Positions 18,933 to 29,028 are shown, counted from the stretch's first letter. The stretch: DNA of 64,000 nucleotides from Enterobacter sp. RHBSTW-00175 (GCF_013927005.1 NZ_CP055930.1:3596001-3660000), one strand, 5' to 3'. Translations and numbers: made by a program. The notes: generated by a model not told the origin, from the letters alone.

Positions 18933-20405
18933 TTAATCGATTTTGCTCAGGAGATAGCGATAGCACTCACCATCCGGGATGAATTCCAGGCGGTGGGTAA
19001 TGCAGGAAGGGGCATCTTCGGCGTGATGTGAAACAAACAACAGCTGGGTTTCACCTTCCCCGATCAGTACATCCACAAAGCGTCTAATCAACTGGCGATT
19101 GAGCGGATCAAGCCCCTGGAGCGGTTCGTCGAGAATCAACAAAGTTGGGTGTTTCACCAGCGCACGGACGATAAGCGCCAGCCGCTGCTGCCCCCACGAC
19201 AGGCTATGAAACGGCGCGTCAGCGACCCGGTTATCCATACCCAGAATATCCAGCCACTGTTGCGCCAGCTTGTGCTGTTTGTCCGAAACCGCCTGATAAA
19301 TGCCGATGGAATCGAAGAACCCCGACAAAATGACGTTACGCACCGTGGTACTGACACGGTAGTCCAGATGCAAACTACTACTAACGTAGCCAATATGCTT
19401 TTTGATGTCCCAGATGGTTTCGCCGCTTCCGCGACGACGGCCAAACAGGGTGAGATCGTTACTGTAACCCTGCGGATGATCGCCGGTTATCAGGCTCAGC
19501 AGCGTCGATTTCCCCGCTCCGTTAGGGCCAGTAATCTGCCAGTGATCGCCTGGGTTTACCGTCCAGCTCAGCTGGTTAAGGATAGGGCGATCGTTATAAG
19601 AAACCACACCGTTATGTAACACAATGCGCGGCTGGTGGGGATCTAAGCCGTGGCGGGCAGAAGGGGCGTCGGGCTCCGGAAGCGAAATGCCGTCCAGCTT
19701 TTCACTGTGCGCCAGCTGCGCAATCAGTGCCTGCTCCAGTAATGCGACTTTTTCACCGGTTTCGATCAGGCTACAGTCGGCTAAGACACCAGCATGCTGC
19801 ACAAAATCCGGGATTTCATCAAAGCGGTTAAGCACCAGAACCAGGGTGTAACCTTGCTGATTGAGCTTTTCCAGCAGGGCTGCCAGCTGGGCACGGGATT
19901 GCACATCCAGCCCGTCGAAGGGTTCATCCAGGATCAGCAGTTCAGGCTCGCTCATCAGCGCCTGACACAGCAGCGTTTTTCGCGTCTCGCCGGTTGAAAG
20001 ATATTTAAAACGTCTGTCCAGGAGGGCGGTGATACCGAATTGTTCGGCCAGATGCTGACAGCGTGCGCTGTCTTTTATTTCATCCTGGATTATCTCTGCC
20101 GTGGTGCGACCGGTATCTTCTTCACCTGGGCTGAGTAAGTCGGTGTTGTTACGTTGCCACTCATCGCTGACCAGCTTTTGCAGTTGCTCAAACGAGAGGC
20201 GAGTCAGGCGTGTAAAACCGCACTGACGCTCACCTTTAAGCTGAGTTAGCTCGCCTGCCAGCGCGCGCGCCAGGGCGGATTTACCGCTACCGTTTGTGCC
20301 GACAAAGGCCCAGCTTTCACCTGCGCGTAACGTTAAATCAGGAAGCGCCAGCGTTCGGGTATCGCTAAGACGAAACGTGCCTTGCGAAATATGCAATGAT
20401 GACAT
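18933..20405 (-). CDS. modF: Dual ABC ATPase ModF (PhrA)
   Basis: 490 residues with two ABC ATPase halves. Half 1: Walker A GTNGSGKSA (about 36-44), signature LSTGETRK, Walker B LLILDEPFDG. Half 2: Walker [10 protein letters not shown] (about 294-302), signature LSWGQQRLA, Walker B LLILDEPLQG. No membrane segments. It is co-transcribed with the molybdate regulator modE; its exact job is not established. Confidence 0.95.
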   Translation of the reverse strand: MSSLHISQGTFRLSDTRTLALPDLTLRAGESWAFVGTNGSGKSALARALAGELTQLKGERQCGFTRLTRLSFEQLQKLVSDEWQRNNTDLLSPGEEDTGRTTAEIIQDEIKDSARCQHLAEQFGITALLDRRFKYLSTGETRKTLLCQALMSEPELLILDEPFDGLDVQSRAQLAALLEKLNQQGYTLVLVLNRFDEIPDFVQHAGVLADCSLIETGEKVALLEQALIAQLAHSEKLDGISLPEPDAPSARHGLDPHQPRIVLHNGVVSYNDRPILNQLSWTVNPGDHWQITGPNGAGKSTLLSLITGDHPQGYSNDLTLFGRRRGSGETIWDIKKHIGYVSSSLHLDYRVSTTVRNVILSGFFDSIGIYQAVSDKQHKLAQQWLDILGMDNRVADAPFHSLSWGQQRLALIVRALVKHPTLLILDEPLQGLDPLNRQLIRRFVDVLIGEGETQLLFVSHHAEDAPSCITHRLEFIPDGECYRYLLSKID

Positions 20406-20472
20406 GATTTATCCCATTTTTTGCAGCAATAAGCGTCAGGGATACGCACAGACGGCACGCTTGTCAATGCGC

Positions 20473-21261
20473 TTAGCATAATGTGGCGATAATCACCCGG
20501 TCTGCGTTGAAATATGCGGTGACGACAGCACCTTCCTCTAACTCATCCGCGTCGATGACCGGCACCGTGGCACACAGAATTTGCCCATCCGGTAACGTCA
20601 TGAGCACCTCACACTGCTCCTCGCCGCGTTCAATGTGGCTGATTGCGCCGTGCAGTTGGTTATCGGCGTGTTTTGCCAGGTCAGGGTCGCGCGTGATGCT
20701 GACCCAGGGAGCTTTCAATAACACCAGAACTTCTTTGCCTTCATCTAGCCCGAGACGCTCTCCGCTTTGCGCGGTGATGGCCGCTTTCAGACGCGTAGCG
20801 CCGTCAGCCAGCAGGATCTCGATATGCTGCTGCACCTGCGAGTTGTCTCTTGCCGTTACGGTACCAAACCACTGGTTGCGGGCACTGGTCTGGAGCGAGA
20901 AACGGGAAATGGCGGCCAACAGGCTGTCCAGCGGAACGTTGTCGTCGTCACTTAAAACATCGAAAGCTTTTTGCTGTATCTGTGCCAGCAGATCGTAAAG
21001 CTGGATCAGACGTTGACCGTAGCGGGTCAGTACTGCTCCGCCACCGCCCTTACCGCCAGTCGCTCTGTCGACCAGTGTCTGCTCACTCAGGGTGTTCATC
21101 TCATTGATGGCATCCCAGGCGCTTTTGTAGCTGATACCCGCGTTTTTTGCCCCCTGGCTAATTGAGCCAGTTTGCTCTATTTGTTTAAGCAGGGCGATAC
21201 GTCGCGGATCGGCGAAAAGCTTCTGCTGAAGTCGTAGGGTGAGGAGAATTTCGGCCTGCAT
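20473..21261 (-). CDS. modE: Molybdate-responsive transcription regulator
   Basis: 262 residues. N-terminal winged helix-turn-helix of the LysR-like type (about residues 20-80, with [20 protein letters not shown]), then tandem molybdate-binding (MOP) domains with the SARNQW motif (about residue 126) and the related stretches further on. The start giving [10 protein letters not shown] is chosen; the open frame extends 28 codons upstream without family support. It represses modABC and activates moa when molybdate is bound. Confidence 0.97.
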   Translation of the reverse strand: MQAEILLTLRLQQKLFADPRRIALLKQIEQTGSISQGAKNAGISYKSAWDAINEMNTLSEQTLVDRATGGKGGGGAVLTRYGQRLIQLYDLLAQIQQKAFDVLSDDDNVPLDSLLAAISRFSLQTSARNQWFGTVTARDNSQVQQHIEILLADGATRLKAAITAQSGERLGLDEGKEVLVLLKAPWVSITRDPDLAKHADNQLHGAISHIERGEEQCEVLMTLPDGQILCATVPVIDADELEEGAVVTAYFNADRVIIATLC

Positions 21262-21388
21262 AACAATGTCCTGGCAAAAAGTGTATTGTGACCCAAATGC
21301 CCCAGCGGGCAAAGCGCACCGCACAAAAGGGGATGTTTTTCTCACTTTTCAGGGTAGAATAAGACGTTCACAATGTCTGGAGAAAACC

Positions 21389-21538
21389 ATGTTAGAGTTG
21401 TTGAAAAGTCTGGTATTCGCCGTGTTCATGGTACCAGTGGTGATGGCTCTCATCCTCGGTGCTATCTACGGCCTGGGTGAAGTGTTCAACGTGTTTTCGA
21501 ACATCGGTCATAAAGACCAGCCTAAAAAGCAGCATTAA
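21389..21538 (+). CDS. acrZ: AcrAB-TolC efflux pump small accessory protein
   Basis: 49 residues, one membrane helix (about 8-28), product [20 protein letters not shown] and onward, matching AcrZ (YbhT). Preceded by CTGGAG. It binds AcrB in the inner membrane and alters its substrate range. Divergent from modE and followed by a strong terminator. Confidence 0.96.
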   Translation: MLELLKSLVFAVFMVPVVMALILGAIYGLGEVFNVFSNIGHKDQPKKQH

Positions 21539-21546
21539 TTCCCTAC

Positions 21547-21573
21547 AAAACGCCCGGTCAGCCCGGGCGTTTT
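21547..21573 (+). terminator. Terminator after acrZ
   Basis: AAAACGCCCGG / CCGGGCGTTTT hairpin with a 5-base loop TCAGC, 8 bp after the stop codon. Confidence 0.95.
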
Positions 21574-21672
21574 GCTCTCAAGTTTCTTCCTTTCACGCCG
21601 ATATTATTCACAACATCGGGTGAGTTTACTCATTAATCGGTACGATTTATCGCTAGGATATCCCGACAGTTG

Positions 21673-21698
21673 TCGTTATATTCATATGTATATAACGA
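21673..21698. promoter_or_regulatory. ModE operator before modABC
   Basis: TCGTTATAT, 8 bases, ATATAACGA: a perfect 9-bp dyad 18 bp before the modA start. It matches the ModE operator known at the E. coli modABC promoter. Confidence 0.92.
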
Positions 21699-21716
21699 AA
21701 CTCACAGGAGCTACAG

Positions 21717-22490
21717 ATGGCACGTACATGGTTACGCCTTTTTGCAGGGGCAACACTGACACTTTCTCTGGCAGGTCACGCACTGGCTGAAGAAGGTAAA
21801 ATCACGGTCTTTGCAGCGGCGTCTCTGACTAACGCGATGCAGGATATTGCGGCGGAATACAAAAAAGAGAAGAACGTTGAGGTTGTCTCCTCTTTTGCAT
21901 CCTCTTCTACACTGGCGCGCCAGATTGAAGCCGGTGCACCTGCCGATCTGTTCATTTCTGCTGACCAGAAATGGATGGACTACGCGGCAGAGAAAAAATC
22001 TATCGATACGGCAACCCGTGCAACTTTGCTGGGTAACAGCCTGGTTGTTGTGGCACCAAAGGCCAGCGTGCAGGCTGAAATCGCCATCAACAAAGAGACC
22101 GACTGGACTCGCCTTCTGAACGGTGGCCGTCTGGCGGTGGGCGATCCTGAGCACGTACCTGCGGGTATTTATGCCAAAGAAGCCCTGCAAAAACTGGGCG
22201 CGTGGGAGACGTTATCCCCTAAACTGGCACCGGCGGAAGACGTGCGCGGCGCACTGGCGCTGGTGGAACGCAACGAAGCACCGCTGGGTATTGTTTACGG
22301 CTCTGATGCTGTGGTCAGTAAAGGTGTAAAAGTGGTTGGTACGTTCCCGGAAGATTCCCACAAGAAAGTGGAATATCCTGTTGCTGTGGTTGATGGACAT
22401 AAAAATGCGACAGTCAGCGCCTTCTACGACTACCTGAAGGGCCCGCAGGCGTCTGCAATCTTTAAACGTTACGGATTTACGACTCACTAA
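21717..22490 (+). CDS. modA: Molybdate-binding periplasmic protein
   Basis: 257 residues. Signal peptide to about residue 24 (cleavage after ALA). Type 2 periplasmic binding protein with the oxyanion-binding Ser residues in AAASLTNAM and SSFASSSTLARQIEAGAPADLFISAD. Captures molybdate or tungstate for ModBC. Its stop overlaps the modB start by one base. Confidence 0.97.
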   Translation: MARTWLRLFAGATLTLSLAGHALAEEGKITVFAAASLTNAMQDIAAEYKKEKNVEVVSSFASSSTLARQIEAGAPADLFISADQKWMDYAAEKKSIDTATRATLLGNSLVVVAPKASVQAEIAINKETDWTRLLNGGRLAVGDPEHVPAGIYAKEALQKLGAWETLSPKLAPAEDVRGALALVERNEAPLGIVYGSDAVVSKGVKVVGTFPEDSHKKVEYPVAVVDGHKNATVSAFYDYLKGPQASAIFKRYGFTTH

Positions 22491-23179
22491 TGATATTGAC
22501 CGATCCTGAATGGCAGGCCGTGCTGCTGAGCCTTAAAGTCTCTTCCCTGGCCGTTGTGCTGAGTTTGCCTTTTGGGATCTTCTTTGCCTGGTTACTGGTT
22601 CGCTGTAAGTTTCCAGGCAAAGCCCTGCTCGACAGTATTCTTCATCTTCCTCTCGTTTTACCCCCGGTTGTGGTGGGCTACCTGTTGCTGATTGCGATGG
22701 GGCGGCGCGGTTTTATCGGCGAAAGGCTATATGACTGGTTTGGCCTGACGTTTGCGTTTAGCTGGCGCGGGGCGGTACTGGCGGCGGCAGTGATGTCCTT
22801 CCCGCTGATGGTGCGGGCAATTCGCCTGGCGCTGGAAGGTGTTGATCTCAAACTTGAACAGGCGGCACGTACGTTAGGCGCAGGTCGCTGGCGCGTGTTT
22901 CTGACCATTACCTTACCGCTCACGCTGCCGGGCATTATCGTCGGTACCGTGCTGGCCTTTGCCCGTTCACTGGGCGAGTTCGGGGCGACCATAACTTTTG
23001 TGTCAAACATCCCGGGCGAAACGCGCACCATTCCATCGGCTATGTATACCCTTATTCAGACGCCTGGCGGTGAAAGCGCGGCGGCAAGACTTTGTATTAT
23101 CTCTATTGTTCTGGCGCTGGTTTCACTGCTGGTTTCAGAATGGCTGGCGCGTATCAGCCGTGAACGGATGGGGAAATAA
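22490..23179 (+). CDS. modB: Molybdate ABC transporter permease
   Basis: 229 residues with about five membrane helices. The EAA loop characteristic of binding-protein-dependent permeases is visible as [15 protein letters not shown] (about residues 123-137). Start overlaps the modA stop (TAATG), and modC follows after 2 bp. Confidence 0.97.
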   Translation: MILTDPEWQAVLLSLKVSSLAVVLSLPFGIFFAWLLVRCKFPGKALLDSILHLPLVLPPVVVGYLLLIAMGRRGFIGERLYDWFGLTFAFSWRGAVLAAAVMSFPLMVRAIRLALEGVDLKLEQAARTLGAGRWRVFLTITLPLTLPGIIVGTVLAFARSLGEFGATITFVSNIPGETRTIPSAMYTLIQTPGGESAAARLCIISIVLALVSLLVSEWLARISRERMGK

Positions 23180-23181
23180 CC

Positions 23182-24240
23182 ATGCTGGAGCTGAATTTCA
23201 CCCAGACGCTGGGCGACCATTGCCTGACGCTGAACGAGACCCTGCCGGCGAGCGGCATTACGGCTATTTTTGGCGTCTCTGGCGCGGGGAAAACCTCGCT
23301 GATTAACGCCATTAGCGGTCTGACTCGCCCTCAGTCAGGTCGTATCGTATTGAATAAGCACGTCTTAAATGACGTGGAAAACAAAATTTACCTGTCACCG
23401 GATAAACGGCGCATCGGTTACGTTTTCCAGGATGCAAGGTTATTCCCGCACTACAGCGTGCGCGGTAATCTGCGTTACGGCATGGCGAAAAGCATGGCCG
23501 GGCAGTTTGAGAAGCTCGTTGCGTTGTTGGGCATTGAACAACTGCTCGACCGCCTTCCGTCTTCGCTTTCTGGCGGTGAGAAACAGCGTGTTGCCATTGG
23601 GCGTGCATTACTGACCGCACCGGAATTACTGTTGCTGGATGAGCCGCTGGCATCGCTGGATATCCCGCGTAAGCGCGAACTGCTGCCGTATCTGCAACGC
23701 CTGGCCCGCGAAATTAATATCCCGATGCTCTACGTCAGCCATTCGCTTGATGAAATTCTGCATCTGGCAGACAAAGTGCTGGTGCTGGAAAACGGCAGTG
23801 TGAAAGCGTTTGGCAATCTGGAAGAGGTGTGGGGCAGCAGCGTCATGCATCCGTGGCTGCCGAAAGAGCAACAGAGCAGTATCCTGAAGGTCAGTGTGCT
23901 GGAGCATCATCCGCACTACGCAATGACCGCGCTGGCGCTCGGCGATCAGCATTTGTGGGTCAATAGGATTGATAAACCGCTTCAGTCTGCGTTGCGTATT
24001 CGCATTCAGGCCTCGGATGTCTCTCTGGTGCTGCAACCACCTCTGCAAACCAGCATTCGTAATATTCTGCGCGCCAAAGTGGCTCAGTGTTTTGATGATA
24101 ACGCCCAGGTGGAAGTGCAGCTCGAGGTTGGCAGCAAAACGCTGTGGGCGCGTATCAGCCCGTGGGCCAGAGATGAGTTGGGGATCAAACCTGGCCTGTG
24201 GCTTTACGCGCAAATCAAGAGTGTCTCGATCACCACCTGA
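23182..24240 (+). CDS. modC: Molybdate ABC transporter ATP-binding protein
   Basis: 352 residues. N-terminal ATPase: Walker [10 protein letters not shown] (about 31-39), Q-loop FQD, signature [10 protein letters not shown], Walker [13 protein letters not shown]-terminal MOP-type regulatory domain (about 280-352) senses molybdate. Ends one base before the convergent ybhA. Confidence 0.97.
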   Translation: MLELNFTQTLGDHCLTLNETLPASGITAIFGVSGAGKTSLINAISGLTRPQSGRIVLNKHVLNDVENKIYLSPDKRRIGYVFQDARLFPHYSVRGNLRYGMAKSMAGQFEKLVALLGIEQLLDRLPSSLSGGEKQRVAIGRALLTAPELLLLDEPLASLDIPRKRELLPYLQRLAREINIPMLYVSHSLDEILHLADKVLVLENGSVKAFGNLEEVWGSSVMHPWLPKEQQSSILKVSVLEHHPHYAMTALALGDQHLWVNRIDKPLQSALRIRIQASDVSLVLQPPLQTSIRNILRAKVAQCFDDNAQVEVQLEVGSKTLWARISPWARDELGIKPGLWLYAQIKSVSITT

Positions 24241-25059
24241 TCACAGCAGGTGGGTATAGATATACTGCGCAATGCTGTCGGTGGTGTTGTCGCCAATTAC
24301 CACGTTGGCGCGCGCTTTAATGGCGTCATCGGCATTGCCCATCGCCACGCCAGTGCCTGCGGCTTCCAGCATACTGATGTCGTTATAGTTGTCGCCAAAA
24401 GCAATCACGTTCTGCATTGACCAGCCCTGAGACTCCACATACTGCGTCAGACGTTTGCCTTTGCTGTTGCCTTTGCGGGCAATATCCACCTGATCGTGCC
24501 ATGACCATTCGCATTCCAGACCGAGCGTCTGCTCGACGTGTTTTGCAAAGCCGTTCAGTTTGGTGGTGTCTTCGTCCGTCAGGGCGAATTTCCAGATAGC
24601 GTCAACATCCGCAGCCGCCTGGCGCAAAGAGGCAACCTGAGTAAAGACCGGACGCTGTGCTTCAGGCAACGATAACGCCCAGTTGCTGGTACGGATAACG
24701 TGGCCTGTTGGGCGTTCATACACCATCGCGTTATCTACATACATCAGGCCATGAATGTTGTGTTCATCCAGCAGATCAATCAATTGCAGCGCCTGAGGAA
24801 CAGGCAGTGGATCAGACTCCAGAACCTTTTTTGCCTGATAATCATACAAATAAGTGCCATTACAACAAATTGCAGGTGTATCTAACGCCAGTGCCTGATA
24901 AAAAGGATGAATGGCAACGTGATGTCGACCCGTTACGATCAGGAGTTGATATCCCGCTTCTTTTGCACGCTTTAGCGCATCGAGAGAAGAGGGCAGCAGG
25001 GTTTTTTGAGGGGTAAGCAGTGTACCGTCTAAATCCAGTGCAATCACACGCGAGGTCAT
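24241..25059 (-). CDS. ybhA: HAD-superfamily sugar/pyridoxal phosphate phosphatase
   Basis: 272 residues, Cof-type HAD hydrolase. Motif I DLDGTLLTP at residues 9-17 (nucleophile Asp), motif III Lys in RKGNSKGKRL, and motif IV GDNYNDISML (about 222-231). E. coli YbhA dephosphorylates pyridoxal phosphate and fructose 1,6-bisphosphate in vitro. Divergent from pgl across a 140-bp promoter region with no further assigned sites. Confidence 0.95.
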   Translation of the reverse strand: MTSRVIALDLDGTLLTPQKTLLPSSLDALKRAKEAGYQLLIVTGRHHVAIHPFYQALALDTPAICCNGTYLYDYQAKKVLESDPLPVPQALQLIDLLDEHNIHGLMYVDNAMVYERPTGHVIRTSNWALSLPEAQRPVFTQVASLRQAAADVDAIWKFALTDEDTTKLNGFAKHVEQTLGLECEWSWHDQVDIARKGNSKGKRLTQYVESQGWSMQNVIAFGDNYNDISMLEAAGTGVAMGNADDAIKARANVVIGDNTTDSIAQYIYTHLL

Positions 25060-25199
25060 TTGTTCTTCCGGGTTAATATTGAATTTAAGGTCTTAGGGGA
25101 TGGTACACCGAGTGAAGATCGCTGCAAAATTCCTGGCTAAAATTCAGCATTCACCGTTAAAAATAATCACTTTCACGCGCAGTGAGGAAAGGAGTATTC

Positions 25200-26195
25200 A
25201 TGAAACAAACCGTTTATACCGCCAGTCCTGAAAGCCAGCAGATCCATGTCTGGCGTTTGAATGCAGAAGGTTCACTCACGCTGGTTCAGGTTGTTGATGT
25301 TCCCGGACAAGTTCAGCCGATGGTCGTCAGCCCGGATAAACGTTTTCTCTATGTTGGCGTGCGCCCTGAATTTCGCGTACTGGCTTACCGCATCGCCCCG
25401 GATGATGGCGCACTGACCTTCACCGCCGAAGCTCCGCTGCCGGGTAGCCCAACCCATATTTCGACCGATCACAAAGGCAACTTCGTGTTCAGCGGCTCCT
25501 ATAACTCCGGCTGCGTCAGCGTGACGCGTCTGGAAGATGGCATCCCGGTTGAAACTGTCGATGTGGTCGAAGGGCTGGAAGGGTGCCACTCTGCCAATAT
25601 CACCCCGGACAACCGCACGCTGTGGGTTCCTGCGCTGAAGCAGGATCGCATTTGCTTGTTTACCCTGAGTGACGATGGTCACCTGGTTACGCAAAACCCG
25701 GCTGAAGTGACGACCGTTGAGGGCGCAGGCCCACGCCACATGGTGTTCCATCCCAATCAGCAGTACGCCTATGTGGTGAACGAGCTGAACAGTTCTGTGG
25801 ATGTGTGGGAACTGAAAGATCCAAACGGCGAGATTGAGTGCGTACAGACACTGGATATGATGCCGTCAGACTTCTCCGACACTCGCTGGGCTGCGGATAT
25901 CCACATTACACCGGATGGCCGTCATCTCTACGCCTGTGACCGCACCTCAAGCCTGATTACCGTGTTCAGCATCTCTGAAGACGGCAGCGTGCTGGCGATT
26001 GAAGGCTTCCAGCCAACGGAAACCCAGCCACGCGGTTTTAATATCGACCACAGCGGGAAATACCTGATTGCGGCGGGACAAAAATCCCATCACATTGCGC
26101 TGTATGAAATCAAAGGTGAGCAGGGCTTGCTGGAAGAGAAGGGGCGTTATGCCGTAGGCCAGGGGCCAATGTGGGTTGTCGTTAACGCACACTAA
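25200..26195 (+). CDS. pgl: 6-phosphogluconolactonase, beta-propeller type
   Basis: 331 residues, the YbhE/Pgl seven-bladed propeller family, unrelated to the DevB type. Hydrolyses 6-phosphogluconolactone in the oxidative pentose phosphate pathway. The start after GAAAGGAG gives [10 protein letters not shown]; an upstream in-frame ATG at 25182 lies before that ribosome site. Motifs [10 protein letters not shown] and [13 protein letters not shown] mark successive blades. A strong terminator follows. Confidence 0.97.
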   Translation: MKQTVYTASPESQQIHVWRLNAEGSLTLVQVVDVPGQVQPMVVSPDKRFLYVGVRPEFRVLAYRIAPDDGALTFTAEAPLPGSPTHISTDHKGNFVFSGSYNSGCVSVTRLEDGIPVETVDVVEGLEGCHSANITPDNRTLWVPALKQDRICLFTLSDDGHLVTQNPAEVTTVEGAGPRHMVFHPNQQYAYVVNELNSSVDVWELKDPNGEIECVQTLDMMPSDFSDTRWAADIHITPDGRHLYACDRTSSLITVFSISEDGSVLAIEGFQPTETQPRGFNIDHSGKYLIAAGQKSHHIALYEIKGEQGLLEEKGRYAVGQGPMWVVVNAH

Positions 26196-26207
26196 GCGGT
26201 GTAAAAC

Positions 26208-26236
26208 AAAAAACCTCGCCGATGCGAGGTTTTTTT
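26208..26236 (+). terminator. Bidirectional terminator after pgl
   Basis: ACCTCGC / GCGAGGT with loop CGAT, extended by A and T runs on either side. Lies between convergent pgl and ybhC. Confidence 0.94.
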
Positions 26237-26256
26237 ATGCCCAGTGAATGGGTTTT

Positions 26257-26288
26257 GTAGGCCGGGTAAGGCGAAGCCGCCACCCGGC
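26257..26288. repeat. REP element
   Basis: GTAGGCCGGGT, then an inner GGCGAAGCC stem, then ACCCGGC: a single REP unit between pgl and ybhC. The same unit recurs at 34107-34138. Confidence 0.9.
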
Positions 26289-26296
26289 AAAACAGA

Positions 26297-27580
26297 TTAC
26301 TGCTTCGGCTCTGCAACCACTTTGCTACCCAGACCGCGGTTGTTGTATTCCCACATGCGGTTGAAGTTAGCGTCGTTCAGGTTGCGCTGCACGTTGCCTT
26401 TATCATCCACAGCACCGGTGTTGCCGGAGAATGGACGTTTAGACACTGCGGCGTCTGCCCACGGTTTTGCCGTGTTGAAACCTTCGTTGATCACGCTGTC
26501 GCGGATAACAACCTGGCCGTTGGTGGCAGAGTCCACATCCAGAGAGCGACCCAACTGCGCAACGCCATTACCGGACGCGGTGAAGCGGCTGTTCACCGCC
26601 AGGAAGCCGTAGAACAGGCTGGACTGTGTTGCCGGCGCGAACACATAACCTTCCTGCTGTGTACGGGAGTTCACTACGCGGAATTCAGTGTTATTAAACA
26701 CCACGGCGCCACGACCAGAAACGAGGTCTACATCGCCTTCAACGTAGCTGTTGGTGACCAGAGTACGGGTCAGACGGTTATTCACAATCGTGTTCTGTAC
26801 ACCGCTGTTGGTCACGAAGAAGGTGTTCTGACGACCCAGAATGTTCACGTTATTAATCTGAACCTGATCGCCATCACTGCGCAGTGCAACCGCCTGATGA
26901 GTACCAGCATCCACGCTATCACCCAGGGTGTTTTGAATGGTCAGGTTCTGCAACTGAAGGCCGTTGTTCTGCGACCAGAATACCGCAGAGCACATCATAC
27001 CCACGGTCGCGGTACGTTTGCTCTGGCAGTTATCGAACATATACCACGCAGGTTTGCCCGGCATATATTTCCCGGCCGGGTTCACCAGACGACGCCAGGT
27101 GTTGCTGTCGATTTCGGAGTCAATCGCCAGACCAATTTTCGCGTCGATGGCTTTTTCACCCGTACCGTACAGGGTAATGCTGCCTGGCGCGGCAGGCACA
27201 TAAACGGTGCCTTCGTATTCGCCTGGCAGGATCGCGATGTACTGGCGGGATGCGCTGTGTTTGGTGATTGCTGCGTCAACTGCTGCCTGAATAGAGGTAT
27301 GCGTGACACCCTGCGTACCTGCCGGGCCGACAACAAAATCAGGCTGCTTAGGCAGGTTGATTGAAGACGGGCTCCACGGTGCCCCATTTGGGTCCATTGC
27401 CGTGAAGTAACGCGCCTGGCTGAAGTTTTTCGCTTCATCAGCAGACAGTACCGGACGAGATGCGGTGCCCGGTGCAACCTGCTCAGAAGGCTGCTGGTCC
27501 GGTGGGGTTGAGCTACATGCGGATAATGTCACGCCAAAGGCAAGTGCTAACGCCAGACGGGAAATCCTGGAAATGTTCAA
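26297..27580 (-). CDS. ybhC: Outer-membrane lipoprotein of the pectinesterase fold, YbhC
   Basis: 427 residues. Lipoprotein signal with lipobox LSAC at Cys22; the following residues (Ser-Ser) fit outer-membrane sorting. A right-handed beta-helix of the pectin methylesterase family fills the rest (IQAAVDAAI, SYVEGDVDLVSGRGAVVFNN). E. coli YbhC is reported as an acyl-CoA thioesterase rather than a pectinesterase, so the substrate is uncertain. Confidence 0.93.
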   Translation of the reverse strand: MNISRISRLALALAFGVTLSACSSTPPDQQPSEQVAPGTASRPVLSADEAKNFSQARYFTAMDPNGAPWSPSSINLPKQPDFVVGPAGTQGVTHTSIQAAVDAAITKHSASRQYIAILPGEYEGTVYVPAAPGSITLYGTGEKAIDAKIGLAIDSEIDSNTWRRLVNPAGKYMPGKPAWYMFDNCQSKRTATVGMMCSAVFWSQNNGLQLQNLTIQNTLGDSVDAGTHQAVALRSDGDQVQINNVNILGRQNTFFVTNSGVQNTIVNNRLTRTLVTNSYVEGDVDLVSGRGAVVFNNTEFRVVNSRTQQEGYVFAPATQSSLFYGFLAVNSRFTASGNGVAQLGRSLDVDSATNGQVVIRDSVINEGFNTAKPWADAAVSKRPFSGNTGAVDDKGNVQRNLNDANFNRMWEYNNRGLGSKVVAEPKQ

Positions 27581-27627
27581 GGTAAAGCTCCTGGGTATGC
27601 AAGTCTTAACGAGATAGACGAAATAGC

Positions 27628-27648
27628 CTGCTTTTTTATACTAAGTTG
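27628..27648. other. attB: Phage lambda attB-like attachment site
   Basis: Contains the exact 15-bp lambda core GCTTTTTTATACTAA at 27630-27644, preceded by CT and followed by GTTG. It equals the 21-bp lambda attB as recalled at 20 of 21 positions; the one change (C to G after the core) makes the right half read CAACTTAGT on the minus strand, the sequence of the attP C' site. It lies just upstream of ybhC, its position in E. coli. No prophage is present. Confidence 0.85.
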
Positions 27649-27744
27649 AGCGAAACGGGAAGTTTAAATGGTAAAAAGTTGCATTTTTCGCCCAGCGGAT
27701 GCGGGAAAGTAATCACAAATAAATAACATTTTCCGTAAAGGCGG

Positions 27745-27782
27745 TTGACAGCGGCAAACAGATGAAAATAAATGTCTATACA
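27745..27782 (+). promoter_or_regulatory. hutIGC promoter with HutC operator
   Basis: TTGACA at 27745-27750, a 17-base spacer and ATAAAT at 27768-27773. The 10-bp sequence TGTCTATACA (27773-27782) overlaps the end of the -10 and the expected start point. The identical 10-mer sits at the hutU promoter, which supports it as the HutC repressor site. Confidence 0.75.
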
Positions 27783-27804
27783 ACCCATGACAAGTGGAAG
27801 CCCC

Positions 27805-29028
27805 ATGCAGCAGCTTCATCCCGACGATGTTATCTGGCGTAATGCGCGACTGGCGACAATGGATCCCGACCATCCCGCCCCTTATGGACTGACTGAACAC
27901 TCTGCGCTGGTGGTCCGCGGCCGGACGATCCTGGCCGTGATCCCCGAAGCAGACATCCCTCACGGGCACGCTAACAGCAAGGATTTAGCGGGAAGGCTGG
28001 TTACGCCGGGGCTTATCGACTGCCATACCCATCTGGTATTTGGCGGCGATCGCGCGGCGGAATGGGAGCAGCGGTTAAACGGTGTCTCTTATCAGACCAT
28101 AAGCGCACAGGGCGGCGGGATTAACGCCACCGTGACCGCAACCCGCAACAGCACCCCGGAAGCGTTACTGAAGCTTGCTCAGCAGCGCCTGCAACGGCTG
28201 ATGAATGAAGGCGTGACAACCCTTGAAATCAAGTCAGGATACGGTCTGAATGCCGAAGCCGAAGAGAAAATGTTGCAGGTGGCGCGCCAGCTCGGCCATA
28301 AAAATCCGGTGGAAATTAGCCCGACGCTGCTTGCGGCTCATGCGGTGCCCGCAGAATACCGGCATGACCCGGATGCCTATCTCACGCTGGTGTGCGAGCA
28401 GATAATGCCTGCCCTGTGGCAAAAAGGGTTGTTCGAATCGGTAGACGTTTTTTGTGAAAACGTCGGATTCACCCCAGCGCAAACCGAGCGGGTATTCCAG
28501 GCCGCGCTCGCGCTGGGTATTCCGGTGAAAGGGCATGTCGAGCAGCTTTCTAATCTTGGCGGCGCGGCGTTGGTCAGCCGTTACCAGGGGCTTTCCGCCG
28601 ATCATATTGAATATCTTGATGAGGCCGGGGTTCAGGCGATGGCAGAAAGCGGCACTGTTGCAGTACTGCTACCCGGTGCTTTCTATTTCCTCCAGGAGCG
28701 CCAGCGCCCGCCGGTTGAACAGCTCAGAAAACAGGGTGTTGTTATGGCGGTCGCCACCGACTACAACCCCGGGACCAGCCCGTTTGCCAGCCTGCATCTG
28801 GCGATGAATATGGCCTGTGTCCAGTTTGGCCTGACCCCCGAAGAAGCCTGGGCTGGTGTGACGCGACATGCCGCACACGCGCTCGGACGTGGTGCAACTC
28901 ACGGGCAGTTAAAGGCAGGTTTTGTGGCTGACTTTATCGTCTGGGATGCTAAGCACCCTGTAGAAATGGTGTATGAACCCGGGCGTAACCCGCTGTATCA
29001 ACGTATCTTTCGTGGGGAGGCAGTATGA
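27805..29028 (+). CDS. hutI: Imidazolonepropionase
   Basis: 407 residues, amidohydrolase family. Metal-site motif [12 protein letters not shown] (about 75-86), further ligands in [11 protein letters not shown] (about 249) and [10 protein letters not shown] (about 321). Opens the imidazolone ring in step 3 of histidine breakdown. The start at 27805 (after GGAAG) is chosen because upstream in-frame starts (27772, 27787) fall in the promoter/operator. Overlaps hutG by 4 bases. Confidence 0.95.
   Translation: MQQLHPDDVIWRNARLATMDPDHPAPYGLTEHSALVVRGRTILAVIPEADIPHGHANSKDLAGRLVTPGLIDCHTHLVFGGDRAAEWEQRLNGVSYQTISAQGGGINATVTATRNSTPEALLKLAQQRLQRLMNEGVTTLEIKSGYGLNAEAEEKMLQVARQLGHKNPVEISPTLLAAHAVPAEYRHDPDAYLTLVCEQIMPALWQKGLFESVDVFCENVGFTPAQTERVFQAALALGIPVKGHVEQLSNLGGAALVSRYQGLSADHIEYLDEAGVQAMAESGTVAVLLPGAFYFLQERQRPPVEQLRKQGVVMAVATDYNPGTSPFASLHLAMNMACVQFGLTPEEAWAGVTRHAAHALGRGATHGQLKAGFVADFIVWDAKHPVEMVYEPGRNPLYQRIFRGEAV

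Noticed and set aside
26297..27580. ybhC as a plant-wall pectinesterase
   Set aside because: It has the fold, but it is an outer-membrane lipoprotein of the YbhC family, reported as an acyl-CoA thioesterase in E. coli; there is no pectin pathway context here.
27772..27804. Longer hutI starting at 27772 or 27787
   Set aside because: These starts lie in or right after the promoter and HutC core and lack a ribosome site; the ATG at 27805 has one.
27581..27804. Possible prophage or integrase remnant at the lambda att-like site
   Set aside because: Only the attB-like 21-mer is present. There are no P-arm sites, integrase gene or duplicated core nearby.
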